A stretch of DNA of 64,000 nucleotides from contig BROI01000003.1 in NCBI GenBank assembly GCA_027923505.1, positions 1,240,001 through 1,304,000 on the forward strand, read 5' to 3'. The notes beneath the pieces are model-generated. The model was given only the letters and a program-made list of their open reading frames with translations, did no database searches and was not told the origin of the DNA. The DNA is from Mayamaea pseudoterrestris. Lineage: Eukaryota; Bacillariophyta; Bacillariophyceae; Sellaphorales; Sellaphoraceae. Shown here one piece after another: positions 18,777 to 28,819 of this stretch (position 1 is its first letter; each line of letters starts with the position of its first letter). A program made the translations under genes and the position numbers.

Positions 18777-21035
18777 TCACCAGTCATCCGAAGGAACAGG
18801 TGCACGAGAAACGATCCGGATGCACTCGTGCCGGACGGCAAACGCCTTGAGTCGGTGATAATCCATCTGCACTCTCCAGATGCAACTTTGAATCGATGTT
18901 TTACCGTCCAGACAACCTGCATCACATAGCTCTTGGAACATTGTTTTATCGGTTCGCTCTTCATTTCCAGCCACCGAATCTGTCTTCTTTTCGCCCGCGC
19001 CACTGGGACTTGCCACCGATGCTTGATTGTCCCTGTCGACCTTAACTAGGAACTCTAGCAAGTGGAGCACGACTCGTCGCGATCGCAACCATACAGCCAT
19101 ACTATAAAGGTTTTCCTCCAAGGCTTCCCTCCATTCAACGTCATCAGCTTCCGCGGAGTGGTGGCTATGATGTAACACTTGCTGGAGCTTTGTATGTGGT
19201 GACAGGCTCTCCATTTGATGGCGCAAATAGGCAAATTGGCTGTCGGTAGAGCTTACCATCAGGTTCATGCACTCGCCTAACGATTTACCCGAAGTCAAAA
19301 TGCTCACCAAAAGAAACGAGTTAACCTGCGGACCAAACGTTTGCACAAACTCCAGCGCATACTCATGGACGTTGTCAATGGAAGAACAGCAAAACACACT
19401 AGTCCTCGCCAACGCGGGCGACGCAAAGCACACTCCCTGACCAATCAAGTATGTAGCAAGTTCCATGGCGATCTGTAGAGGCAAGTTTGCTTCAATGGCA
19501 ATCTCCTTGAGTGACTTTTGCGGACTGATCGTAGTTAGTAATTGATGCAACCGCGGAGCAGCAGAAGTCAAACTGGCCAACAGTTTTGACGGAGACACTT
19601 TAGGAAACAAAAGGGTATGATACGGTCGAAGTCCAGACACTGACGATTCGCTATAGTTCGGTCGCCCAGCGATAGCATCAATGGCCACTTCAACATGTTG
19701 GTTGACGTAAATGATTCCATTGCCGCCTAGCAAGTCCAAGGGCGATTGGTGATCGCTTCGTCGCGCCAACGCGTGGTAGAATGCCACCAATTCTTGCGCC
19801 AAGTTTCCGCAATGGCCTCTGTCTAGCAAATGTGATAGCTCATCATCCGCCGCAGTGGTGGGAGTGCGAGCACTGCTAGCAGCCGAATCGTCGCCGTCCA
19901 AGGAATCCGCATCATCATCCGCAGGAGGAAGTTCAGGAGGTGCGTCTAACGATAACGCGAGAATCGCTTCCATTGCTTCTCGCTCCTCATCCAACGTTTC
20001 AATCACGCTGACACTTGGCTCATTCAACTGAGACCGTTCAGTATCCTGCGCTGGACGCTCGTTCACTTCTCGCTCCAAGTTCCAGGAAGCGTTGCGACGA
20101 TGCGAACGTTTTTGCGGTCCTTCGGACGTTGTCGTTTGCTGGTGGTGGGACTGCGACGTGACAACACTCTTGGACCCCATGGAGGCTGGACTAGTCGTCA
20201 CGTTGGTTTGCGCATTCATTTGCTGCTGCTGCATCTTTTTGTTTCCCGCTGCTTGCTGTCGACTCTTGGAAACATTGGATCGTATCTGCTTGAACAGTTG
20301 ACATTGCAAGGAAATGTATTGACACCGTCGTTCCTCGCGCAGCAATATGCGACTGATGCGGGCCAGCGAAACATGAACACGTCGAATACATTGAAAGGAT
20401 GGCGAAACTTCGCTCTCGTGCGACTTTGGGATGCTGAGTCTGCCTTGAACGTCGGACAGGGAGCGATGGTTGCTGCGCTGAGGTGCACCTCCTCCACCAT
20501 CCGCCCCACTCTGTTGCTCCGGCAAAGCATTCGTATTCTCCGATACCCATCCATTGATTGGAACTGTTGAGGATTGCCCACGAGGAGCAAGCGCGACAAC
20601 GACGCTAAAGAGCGAAAGGTGACTGTCGTCGTTGCCATTTTCTGGATCAGCCGTCAGGGCGTACTGAAAGTTTTTCGTCGAATCATTCTCATTCGACAGG
20701 AGCGTCGCACAGCAGCAAAATAGTGTTTCTCCCACGGATAGTGTCATGGCTTGTCCACATAGTGGCGGTTTGGGACGAAACAGCTTTGCCATTTGTCGTG
20801 GTGTGAGGCGAAAAAAGTCGTCGTTCGTTTTGTCGTCGTCCACTTGAGGCTCGATTGGATAGCGCAGCGCCATGTGAGCCCCATGGCCAATCTGGTCTAC
20901 AATCAGTGCTACTCCAAGGACTATGAATGGACAGCTCTCGTTAGTTTTATCACTGTATACGCGTTGATTCGTCATGGTGGTGCTCTTTTGAAATGTGAGA
21001 TGCGCCGCGCTCGCGCGGTCGAAGGTTTGTCGCAT
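18777..21035 (-). CDS. NPRL3: GATOR1 complex subunit NPRL3 (NPR3-like), 752 aa
   Basis: A single open frame with ATG at 21033-21035. The N-terminal part (about 35-160) matches the longin-like domain start: FIVLGVALIVDQIGHGAHMA, LRYPIEPQ, then FFRLTPRQMAKLFRPKPPLCG. A helix near residue 230 reads SRILLREERRCQYISLQCQL, which is very characteristic of NPRL3. After a disordered Ser/Thr/Asp-rich region (~270-410) the C-terminal part has LRPYHTLLF, LHQLLTTISPQKSLKEIA and AMELATYLIGQGVCF, as in NPRL3 winged-helix regions. Known role: with DEPDC5 and NPRL2 it acts as a GAP for Rag GTPases and restrains TORC1 at the vacuole/lysosome when amino acids are scarce. The length exceeds the ~570 residues of animal NPRL3 because of the disordered insert. 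Confidence 0.82.
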   Translation of the reverse strand: MRQTFDRASAAHLTFQKSTTMTNQRVYSDKTNESCPFIVLGVALIVDQIGHGAHMALRYPIEPQVDDDKTNDDFFRLTPRQMAKLFRPKPPLCGQAMTLSVGETLFCCCATLLSNENDSTKNFQYALTADPENGNDDSHLSLFSVVVALAPRGQSSTVPINGWVSENTNALPEQQSGADGGGGAPQRSNHRSLSDVQGRLSIPKSHESEVSPSFQCIRRVHVSLARISRILLREERRCQYISLQCQLFKQIRSNVSKSRQQAAGNKKMQQQQMNAQTNVTTSPASMGSKSVVTSQSHHQQTTTSEGPQKRSHRRNASWNLEREVNERPAQDTERSQLNEPSVSVIETLDEEREAMEAILALSLDAPPELPPADDDADSLDGDDSAASSARTPTTAADDELSHLLDRGHCGNLAQELVAFYHALARRSDHQSPLDLLGGNGIIYVNQHVEVAIDAIAGRPNYSESSVSGLRPYHTLLFPKVSPSKLLASLTSAAPRLHQLLTTISPQKSLKEIAIEANLPLQIAMELATYLIGQGVCFASPALARTSVFCCSSIDNVHEYALEFVQTFGPQVNSFLLVSILTSGKSLGECMNLMVSSTDSQFAYLRHQMESLSPHTKLQQVLHHSHHSAEADDVEWREALEENLYSMAVWLRSRRVVLHLLEFLVKVDRDNQASVASPSGAGEKKTDSVAGNEERTDKTMFQELCDAGCLDGKTSIQSCIWRVQMDYHRLKAFAVRHECIRIVSRAPVPSDDW

Positions 21036-21221
21036 CGTTATTTCCTAGCTAGCCGTCAATTCCAACAGCAATTTTGAAGCTGCAAGAGTGCCGAGGACAA
21101 CCTGTTATAAACTTTTTGAGTATTATTGATCAACTGACATCTATTTATTTAGAAGAGAAAATCATCTTATCTTTCACTACGACATGCATCACGAATTCAC
21201 ATTTCGACCACATTGAACAAA

Positions 21222-22082
21222 TTAAACAACCTTCTGCGGACGCTTCTTTGCATTTGGCTCAACGCCATCAACCAAGGCCTGCACATTGTTGACAAACGCC
21301 TTTTTGAACAAGCGGTGCTTCCAGTAAAAGTCAATGTACCAAACGAAAAACGGAATGCCTTCGTTCGGCATGAAGGTCTTGCGCGCAAACTCGGTTCCAC
21401 ATGCCTCAACAATGCTTCCAATCTCAAACTTGCTGGCATGCTTGACAATCTTGGCAATCTGCGGCTTGACCTCCTTGGGCGTAAAGTAGGCGCGCAAAAG
21501 TGGAAGACCAATCTCCTCCTCCTCGGCCAAGTGCGGCAACAGGTCCTTCTCGTAGTCGGTAATGGTTTTGAGCAGGGCGTCAACGTTGTCGTTGACTTTG
21601 ATGGCCATGACCAAGGTTTCGACCTGCTTGAGCTGCGAGACAATGCCATCATGGTCTTCAGTGAGCTGTGTGTAAGAGGGCGAGACAATAAATTGGAAAG
21701 ATGTTAAGTGTCAGATTATGTTTCGTCGAGTCACACTTCTACAGGCTCGTTCCAGCAATTGACGACTCACCCTATCCGGATACTTGGCGCGCTTCGTGAT
21801 GAACGGCGTCATGATGTCATCCTCACTGGAATGATGCCCATGAATGTGATCCAAGTGCGCCGCCGCCGCCGTCTGCAAGGCCTTGATTTCCCATTCCTCC
21901 TTGACTCCTCCGCGCGCCTGCAAGGCCGCCACGGCCGCCTTGAGTTTCGCCGCTTCGTTGCGAAGCGCATTGTGCGACAGGACCCAACCATCCTCCTTCA
22001 TGGGATAGGTCCATGTCGAGGTCTTGTCAGGCTGAAAGTCCTTGGAGACTTGGTACTGAGGGTCGCAAGGGTCAATGGTCAT
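21222..22082 (-). CDS. hemerythrin HHE-domain protein, two exons (251 aa)
   Basis: Exon 1 is 22082-21771 and exon 2 is 21665-21222, with a 105-bp GT-AG intron that keeps phase 0. Metal-ligand positions of the HHE four-helix bundle are visible: H in VLSHNALRNE, the His cluster HLDHIHGHHSSEDD, H in LTEDHDGIVSQL, and H plus E in LLPHLAEEEEIGLPLL. Members bind a di-iron centre and sense or carry O2 or handle iron/redox stress; the specific role here is unknown. The start MTIDP is chosen because the upstream frame is open to 22205 but that extension lacks domain character. Downstream of the domain is a ~90-residue conserved-looking tail (GIPFFVWYIDFYWKHRLFKK). Confidence 0.8.
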
Positions 22083-22488
22083 GCTGCTCGCTGGTGTTGT
22101 ATACGCGTTGACTTGAGAGAGTGAATCGAGAATGCAATCTTTTGAACTTGTGAAGGCTTGAAGCGCGTCACCATGCAGGTTCTGCCCCTGCCAGATGGCA
22201 TGCAAGTTGTTCTTCCGCCATGTTTCGAATCACAAGATGACCTTCGTTGAACACCAAGGGGCAGCGGTAATGTTGAAGATCGCAGCAGTCATCAGTCCCA
22301 CTTGCAATGCAGCTGTTTCATAGTTAACCCCATACTCTCTTATTCATCAACATCACTCATACTTAGGGTTGTCACGTTCTTCCTCGACAACCCGGAGGCG
22401 CGTCGGCGCGGGCCTCACAATTTCGTCGATCGGCGACTGGCGCATTGCTACTTTCTCGACCGACTTCCATCATCCTCATACATACACC
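22083..22488. other. divergent promoter region between hemerythrin and adenosine kinase genes
   Basis: 406 bp between two oppositely oriented start codons. No independent gene is visible. It should carry both promoters; I see no element I can name with confidence. Confidence 0.5.
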
Positions 22489-23741
22489 ATGACCAAGTTT
22501 GCAGGTAGGTGCAACAATGGGGCAATGGAGGAAATATCTATGTAATGGAACGAGATAGACGAAGAGAAGTGATATCGTCGCATTGGCTCTGGATGGGATG
22601 AGACGCCGCGATGGGCGATGCATTTCTTCTTTCTCCTTGACCATCGCACGATTCTTTGATCCGTCTCGTCGCACTCTTGCTGATTCTCAACATCTCCTTT
22701 CACAACTATTTCACAGGAATCCTCATGGGAATGGGAAACCCCTTGCTCGACATTAGCGCCAATGTCGACCAAGCCTTGCTGGACAAGTACGAGCTCAAGC
22801 TCGACACTGCCATTCTCGCCGAAGACAAGCACCAGCCACTGTACCAGGAACTAGTCACAAAGTATTCCGACACGGTCCAATACATTGCCGGCGGCGCCAC
22901 GCAAAACAGCATGCGCGTTGCTCAATGGATGCTCCAGACAAACCAAATGTCCAACATGGTGGCGTTTTTGGGATGCGTCGGCAAGGACGACTACGGCAAC
23001 AAGCTGGAGCAGTGCGCCACCAAGGATGGCGTCACGGTGCACTACATGAAGGACGAGTCCGCGCCCACGGGAACGTGCGCCGCATTGATTGTGGGAGGTG
23101 AGCGTGCGCTCGTGGCCAACTTGGCGGCGGCCAATAACTTTCAACAGAGTCACTTGGAGACACCCAAAGCAAAGGAGATTGTGCAGTCGGCGCAGTTTTA
23201 CTACTGTGCTGGATTCTTTCTGACGGTGAGTGTCGAGTCGCTGGTGCTAGTGGCGGAACATGCCGTGGCCAACAAGAAAACGTTTTGCTTGAACCTGAGC
23301 GCTCCGTTCATTGTCGACTTCTTTGGAGATCAATTGGCGACTGCCTTGGAGTATGCCGACTACTTGTTTGGCAATGAGAGCGAGGCGGCCGCCTACGGCA
23401 AGAAGAATGGTCTCGGCGAAGATTTGAAGGAGATTGCCTTGGCCATTTGCAAACTACCCAAGAAGGACGACACTCGTCCTCGCACCGTCGTGTTTACGCA
23501 GGGTAGCAAGTCCACCTTGGTTGCCTGCGACGGCAAGGTGAACGAGTATGCCGTCGAACCATTGGCGGAGGACAAGCTTGTTGATACGAATGGAGCTGGT
23601 GACGCCTTTGTTGGAGGTTTCCTGAGCCAATTGGTGCAAGGCAAGGATATTGAAGCTGCTGTCAATGCTGGCCACTGGGCGGCTCGCTACATTATTCAAA
23701 CTTCGGGAACGACCTTGAGTGACGAATGCACCTTTCAGTGA
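22489..23741 (+). CDS. ADK: adenosine kinase (PfkB family), two exons, 346 aa
   Basis: Exon 1 has only 16 coding bases (22489-22504, MTKFA plus one base). A 212-bp intron (GTAGGT to TTTCACAG) is followed by exon 2 at 22717-23741, joined in frame to GILMGMGNPLLDISANV. The enzyme phosphorylates adenosine to AMP with ATP and supports the methyl cycle. Seen: GNPLLDI near the N-terminus (substrate binding), GGATQNSMRVAQWM, CAALIVGGERALVANLAAAN, LFGNESEA, and the C-terminal PfkB signature DTNGAGDAFVGGFL with the catalytic Asp. The length equals that of other eukaryotic adenosine kinases (~345), which supports the exon join. Confidence 0.93.
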
Positions 23742-24446
23742 GGTGCTTGGAGAGCGTACATGTAATAGTTGGGTTAAGGTTACGACGTTACAGTAAACAT
23801 TAATTACTAGACATTTGGGAAGATGAGCTTTTTGTGGCTCGTCCTCGTCATTGACAATTTTGCTGTCAGACGATTATAAATTAGCCGCAAGAACCGGACT
23901 TACGGCTTAATAAACCACATAGTAGATCAATCACCATTGATTACAGTTCATTCCATGTAGCATAAAGATGAAACTATCATAGACCTTGTTCCTGGGTGAT
24001 TTCTCGAGGCAGCACAGGCAACAGACATGGACAAGGCATATGAGAATGTTAAGGCGGTCAGAGAAGCTTAAATTTTTACAAAGGGATCAATATGATAGCA
24101 GACAGTAAAGTTCTTCGTGAGCATTCCGATTTGCTGGATCGGTGGCAGATATCATTGGCTGTCCCGCCAGCGAATCGACAAAAGTTGATGTTACTTTGTG
24201 TTTCGTCTAACACCTATTCTGTATTCTGTCTCTCGGTGCAAGCTCGACCTCTGCCATGCATCTGCACGAGAAGAGGTACGTATTAGCAACAGAAATTGAA
24301 GGATTTTTGTCACTCGGAAACATCGATGCACCTCTCTTGGCGAATTAGCGAAGGAATTTGTCACACGATCGAAAGACGAATCACGACTCGGCAATTGTCC
24401 AAATCTCTCGTTCATTTGGTTGACAACTCACGACAGACTAGCAAGC
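23742..24446. other. intergenic, no gene seen
   Basis: 705 bp between adenosine kinase and the sulfotransferase-like gene. Short ORFs here (for example 24092-24286) show no domain or coding signature. It should hold the 3' end of the first gene and the promoter of the second. Confidence 0.5.
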
Positions 24447-25670
24447 ATGCAAATTGTTCCTCGCATTCCAATTGACAAGGTTGCGCTCGACGAGGCGACT
24501 GCCATGATGATGCATCCGCGAATGCGCTTGGGATACAGTGGGACGGCAGCGCTGCTACTGCTCGCCTTTTACGTGACGATTACGACGCTTCCAAATGAAG
24601 GCCGATTCTTGCGCGCAACGTTAGTTGATACCTCGTTCCAGGGTGCCATGGCTTTTTTGGAGTCTGATGACCTGCAGCGTCAAAATGGACCGATAGTCAT
24701 CGCCAAGGAAGTAGTTCTACCATTCAACAAGTCCTTTGTCAAGCAGGCGACTGAAGCGGCACACGATGCGCTCAAGATTGCCTTACTCTTATCCTTCCCC
24801 AACAGCGGAACGTCCTATACACTTTCCTTGATAAGGCACTTGACCATGACTAGCACTGCTACGAATTATGGAAACGAGCTTGCCGACGGTCGCGAGCCCG
24901 TCCCCGTCTTTGACGACCAGCCGGATGGCCCATTTTGGTACGAGCCGTTGACGCAGCCTGCTAATTACACGCACCCAACCAGCTACGTTATGACCAAGAC
25001 TCACTGTGGTTTGCGCTGCGAAGATTGTCCGCCGCAAAATTACGTCGAAACAACCTTTTCATTTCGGCGCAACTGCCTGAGCGGGGGGAGGATCTCTGCT
25101 CTTGGTAAAAAGGAGTTTGTCAACTACCCGGCAACCAAGGTTACAAAGGCAATTCATCTCATTCGCAATCCTATCGACAATGTTGTTGCACGGTTTAATA
25201 TGGAGCGTCGCAAGACAACCGCCTCGCAGCAGTTGTATCCAAAGTCGAGAGAAGGCTTCTTGGAGTTTTGCCAGCACATGAATGATAGGTACAGTGCCGA
25301 AGAAAACCGGGCTCATTTCATTCATCAGTCCATTTTGGCCACAATGCAAAATGTCCCCTGTCGTGCTGACTTTATTCGCTACGTTGAATGGCACAACTTG
25401 GCATTTGCAACTACCAGCGACATGCAACTTGAAACATACAATCTCCATTACGATTGGTACGGCAGTCGCTTCAACGAGACTGTTGACGAGCTTGTCACCT
25501 TTCTTGATGCCAATATTCGCGGGCAGCCGGAACCATTTCTGTCCGATAAGGTTTACACGGATTATTTCACCTATGAGCAGCGTGCCAGAGTCAAGCTCGC
25601 CGTGAAAACCATGGCATCGACCGAAACTTGGCGTCACATTCGCCAATACTTTGATGAAGCAGACGAGTAG
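24447..25670 (+). CDS. sulfotransferase-like type II membrane protein (407 aa)
   Basis: ATG at 24447; the open frame extends upstream only with TTG. A single hydrophobic anchor (GTAALLLLAFYVTITTL, about residues 32-48) after a short cytosolic segment gives a Golgi type II topology. LLLSFPNSGTSYTLSLIRH (~130-148) resembles the 5'-phosphosulfate-binding loop, and KAIHLIRNPIDNVVARFNM (~236-254) resembles the 3'-phosphate-binding motif (R-x-P, downstream Ser usual). Inference: it transfers sulfate from PAPS to a glycan or secreted substrate in the Golgi. AATAAA lies 20 bp after the stop. A second, unrelated-looking sulfotransferase is at 48195-49795. Confidence 0.75.
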   Translation: MQIVPRIPIDKVALDEATAMMMHPRMRLGYSGTAALLLLAFYVTITTLPNEGRFLRATLVDTSFQGAMAFLESDDLQRQNGPIVIAKEVVLPFNKSFVKQATEAAHDALKIALLLSFPNSGTSYTLSLIRHLTMTSTATNYGNELADGREPVPVFDDQPDGPFWYEPLTQPANYTHPTSYVMTKTHCGLRCEDCPPQNYVETTFSFRRNCLSGGRISALGKKEFVNYPATKVTKAIHLIRNPIDNVVARFNMERRKTTASQQLYPKSREGFLEFCQHMNDRYSAEENRAHFIHQSILATMQNVPCRADFIRYVEWHNLAFATTSDMQLETYNLHYDWYGSRFNETVDELVTFLDANIRGQPEPFLSDKVYTDYFTYEQRARVKLAVKTMASTETWRHIRQYFDEADE

Positions 25671-25737
25671 ATTGCGGAGCAGACGAATTCAATAAAGATG
25701 CGAACATTATAGTCAAAGTTGTGTTTCGCCACAACAT

Positions 25738-27633
25738 TTACTTATTCATGAGCGCCGACAGCCGACCTGTTAAATTGTGTCTCGTTGCAAACCATAGCGT
25801 TGACGTTGCTAGAACTCCAGCGCTGCACTGCATTGCTCCACTCAATCCCGTGTAGTCAGCCAACGTGCCAATCGAAGACGCTCCAACGAGAAATCCAACA
25901 TCGCCGCACGTCCTCAGCAACGCCAAGGCCTGCGCTCGCTCGGCGTTGCTCACCTTGTCCGTCACGTAGGCCACTGGCGCAGTGCTAAGCATGGACGATC
26001 CAATCGCCCACGTCCCCAGTGCAAACGACAGTCCAGTGTATGTTTCACAAAAGGAAAGACCGGCCATGGACGCACTAATCAGACTGCATCCCGCTAGAAT
26101 GGCTGGAGCCTTGCCGACGCGATCGGTAATCTTGGCAAAGACTGGATTTCCAAATATTTGCACCATGCTCATGGCCGCATACACTTGACCAATCTGCATG
26201 GCCGACATGGCCAAGCCATTGGTATCTGTCAATATTAGCGGAAGCAGCGTCATTTGTGCACCGGCAAGTGCCACCCAGTACATGCCGTTCATAATGAGTA
26301 CACTTTGAATGCCTGGCTGCTTCCACAGCGGCGCCCATTGCGCCAAGGCCTTTTTCGTCGAGCTTGCAACGCTTTCATTGCTACCCTTTTTGTGATGCAG
26401 CTCATGTTTCTGCCACGGAAACACGGTTGGTGTTGGTTTCGTCTCGGTCATAATGACTCGATTCAACGCCGCCACTCCCATGAAGCACGCACCCGTCAGG
26501 TAAAAGGTGGCATGCAATCCCACAACATCCACCAACACACCTCCGAGCGCCGTGCCGGCACTGAACGCACTCATGATAGGCGCAATCGTCGTGGCCCGGT
26601 TCAGCGGCGTGGAAACGTCCGTCATCATCATGGTGCCGCCCGTGCTCAAGGCGGCGACACCCACACCCGTGAGCAATCGACAAACATACAATTGTTCGAA
26701 ACTCGACGACAAGCCAATGCCAGCGACACCAACGGCAATCAAGCCGAGACTGTACGTCATGTACGGTTTGCGTCCATGTCGCTCCACGGCAATGGCGGAG
26801 GGAACGTTGGCCAGCATTTTGGCCAAGCCAAAGGCCGACACGACGAGTCCAAACTGACTCGACGAAAGCTCCAGTTCTTGAACAATAAAGGGCATGGCGG
26901 GACTTAAAATGCCGACGGATAGGCCCACGAGCAGCATGCTGGAAATGATGGGAGCGGTGCGTTGGTAGTCGACTTGCAGTGCGTGGTTGTGGAGAATATT
27001 GCAAAAGTCGGATTGGGAAATTGATAGAGTGCTGCTGCTGTCTACGGCGTTGAATGCGCTATTGCTCCTCTTCTCCTTGTCGTCGTCACTGTCAAGAACA
27101 GATATTCTGGTCGCTGCATTGCTACTATCTTTAAAAAGCAGTTGGAGAAGCTGCTCGGCTTCCATGGTCGCATAAATGTTCCGTCTCGCATCGAGGTTGG
27201 TCACGTGATTGTCTTGCTTCATCGTCATATGCGGCAAGCTATTCTCTTGTTCCATCTCTTTTATCCGTTGCAGTAAATATGGTTGTAGATTGTCGATAGT
27301 AAGGGACTCGTCTCCTTTGGTAATTTCCTGAAAGCGTCGCTCCAGCTCTAAGGGTCGGAAGGTTTCCAGTCGCAAGTACTTGTAGTAGCGAACGAGATGT
27401 TTGCGTTTCTCCAGCGAGTTCCGAAACGGCAATACAGTAGTTATTCGAGAAAATAAACTTTTCGGCGAGTCATTGCTGGAAGAAGAAAATGCTTTAGAGA
27501 AACGGTGTATTGATGGCGACCGATGAGGTGATGGGGGATCAATAGCGAGGAACAACGATGCTGCCGCTCGTTTCCGAATCACTCCACTGCTTCGACTTGA
27601 CAGTCGCATTGCAAAGCAGAGACTAGAAGACAT
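25738..27633 (-). CDS. major facilitator superfamily transporter with long N-terminal extension (631 aa)
   Basis: ATG at 27631-27633. The first ~60 residues are rich in Ser/Arg and poor in acids (MRLSSRSSGVIRKRAAA...), resembling a mitochondrial presequence. About 170 further soluble residues precede the membrane part. Twelve hydrophobic segments then follow from about residue 235. The MFS signature between helices 2 and 3 reads AIAVERHGRKPYM (general G-x-x-x-D-R-x-G-R-(R/K) motif), and helix 4 has CRLLTGVGVAALSTGGTMMM. It resembles the drug:H+ antiporter/TetA-like group; substrate unknown. Targeting to a mitochondrial or plastid envelope is inference from the N-terminus. Confidence 0.8.
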   Translation of the reverse strand: MSSSLCFAMRLSSRSSGVIRKRAAASLFLAIDPPSPHRSPSIHRFSKAFSSSSNDSPKSLFSRITTVLPFRNSLEKRKHLVRYYKYLRLETFRPLELERRFQEITKGDESLTIDNLQPYLLQRIKEMEQENSLPHMTMKQDNHVTNLDARRNIYATMEAEQLLQLLFKDSSNAATRISVLDSDDDKEKRSNSAFNAVDSSSTLSISQSDFCNILHNHALQVDYQRTAPIISSMLLVGLSVGILSPAMPFIVQELELSSSQFGLVVSAFGLAKMLANVPSAIAVERHGRKPYMTYSLGLIAVGVAGIGLSSSFEQLYVCRLLTGVGVAALSTGGTMMMTDVSTPLNRATTIAPIMSAFSAGTALGGVLVDVVGLHATFYLTGACFMGVAALNRVIMTETKPTPTVFPWQKHELHHKKGSNESVASSTKKALAQWAPLWKQPGIQSVLIMNGMYWVALAGAQMTLLPLILTDTNGLAMSAMQIGQVYAAMSMVQIFGNPVFAKITDRVGKAPAILAGCSLISASMAGLSFCETYTGLSFALGTWAIGSSMLSTAPVAYVTDKVSNAERAQALALLRTCGDVGFLVGASSIGTLADYTGLSGAMQCSAGVLATSTLWFATRHNLTGRLSALMNK

Positions 27634-27918
27634 GGTTCTCTATTGTATCAACAGGTATGTACACAAAATAAGACTAATTCCTGCTGACTCGATCGGCATT
27701 GTGATAGCTCATGGTGGTCGAGGCGCGGAACAAGGGCGAAGGCGATCGGAACGAAAACTGTGACGTCACGTCATAACCGCTACGACATCAAAAATGAGCG
27801 ACGGACGGAGCAGCATCGACCGCGACCATGACGCTGCCAACATCGCTGCCACTCTCGCTCGTATAAGTACTTTCCCTAATCGACTTCATACACTATCGGC
27901 TGCCCTTGATTACAGTGT

Positions 27919-28395
27919 ATGATGAATAAAAGAGGAAACATTGGATCTTCAACGCCTGCATTACTTGTTGCTTCGACGACAATTTGCCTCGCGCTGACTT
28001 TTTTGCTGTGGTGGCCTATCAACTACAAAAGTAGCAACGACAAGACGACAAGCAAGTCGTCTCCAATATTCACGTTGCTCGTGACGTTAACCTTTGACAG
28101 TATCGAGAGCAAGAACGATTTCATGACTGCCTTGCGTCCGCTCGCTGCATACGTGCAAGCCAGCGAACCAAACACGCTCGCCTACCAGTTGCTCGAGTCG
28201 GACTCCAATCCACTTCAGGTGACAATGCTAGAACGTTATGTAAACAAGCAAGCCGACTACTTGGAGAAACACAAGTCGTCGAGAGAGTTTCAGGAGTTTC
28301 GAGCCAAGCTGACGGCAATGCAAGCAAACAAGCTAGTTACAGTCACGGGGCAATCTTATCTAGACAGTAGCATTGGATATATCAAAAGCACATGA
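27919..28395 (+). CDS. small membrane-anchored ABM-domain (dimeric alpha/beta barrel) protein, 158 aa
   Basis: ATG at 27919. Residues 14-33 form one hydrophobic anchor (LLVASTTICLALTFLLWW). Residues ~47-150 read like an antibiotic-biosynthesis-monooxygenase/ferredoxin-like fold: LLVTLTFDSIESKNDFMTAL, then EPNTLAYQLLESDSNPLQVTMLERY and YLEKHKSSREFQEF. The pattern (x-E-x-x-T-L-x-Y-x-L... then E-R-Y then H-x-x-S-x-x-x-x-F) is the family core. Such proteins can be monooxygenases or simple dimeric binders; no catalytic assignment is possible. It is divergent from the MFS gene across 285 bp. Confidence 0.68.
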   Translation: MMNKRGNIGSSTPALLVASTTICLALTFLLWWPINYKSSNDKTTSKSSPIFTLLVTLTFDSIESKNDFMTALRPLAAYVQASEPNTLAYQLLESDSNPLQVTMLERYVNKQADYLEKHKSSREFQEFRAKLTAMQANKLVTVTGQSYLDSSIGYIKST

Positions 28396-28819
28396 GAGAG
28401 TTTGGTGGAAGAATGAATGCATGCTGTGTGAACAATGTCAAGCGGCGAAAGAAGCGTTCGTTGGCGCGCGCTCGCTGAATCGCTGCCAGGCAAAGAGCCA
28501 ATTTGATGCGAGTCGCTACGCATGAGACGCCGCATAGTTAGCCGGAAACTTTTGCGAAACAGTTGATTTGAAATACCGGTACTGTATTCTACTTTAAGTA
28601 GATGCAACGGAGTTTGCACGTTTTGTTATCCGTCTGGTGTTACGGGTCGCATCGGTTCACCGAGTGACTGATCGTCGCATCGGTTTACCAAGTGACTGCC
28701 ATTACCAAGACGGATGTCTCGCCGCCATGATCATTACTCATGTACCAGTAGCCATCAACTTGCATTAGACTACCCATTCTACTACTTCCCAGTCTTTCAC
28801 AGCAGTGCCGCCAATAGTC
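28396..28819. other. intergenic with a short imperfect direct repeat
   Basis: No gene seen. At 28646-28670 and 28674-28698 there are two 25-bp units beginning GTCGCATCGGTT, differing at two positions, with a 28-bp period, ~120 bp upstream of the fucosyltransferase-like ATG. This could be a duplicated regulatory site or a simple tandem duplication. Confidence 0.5.
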
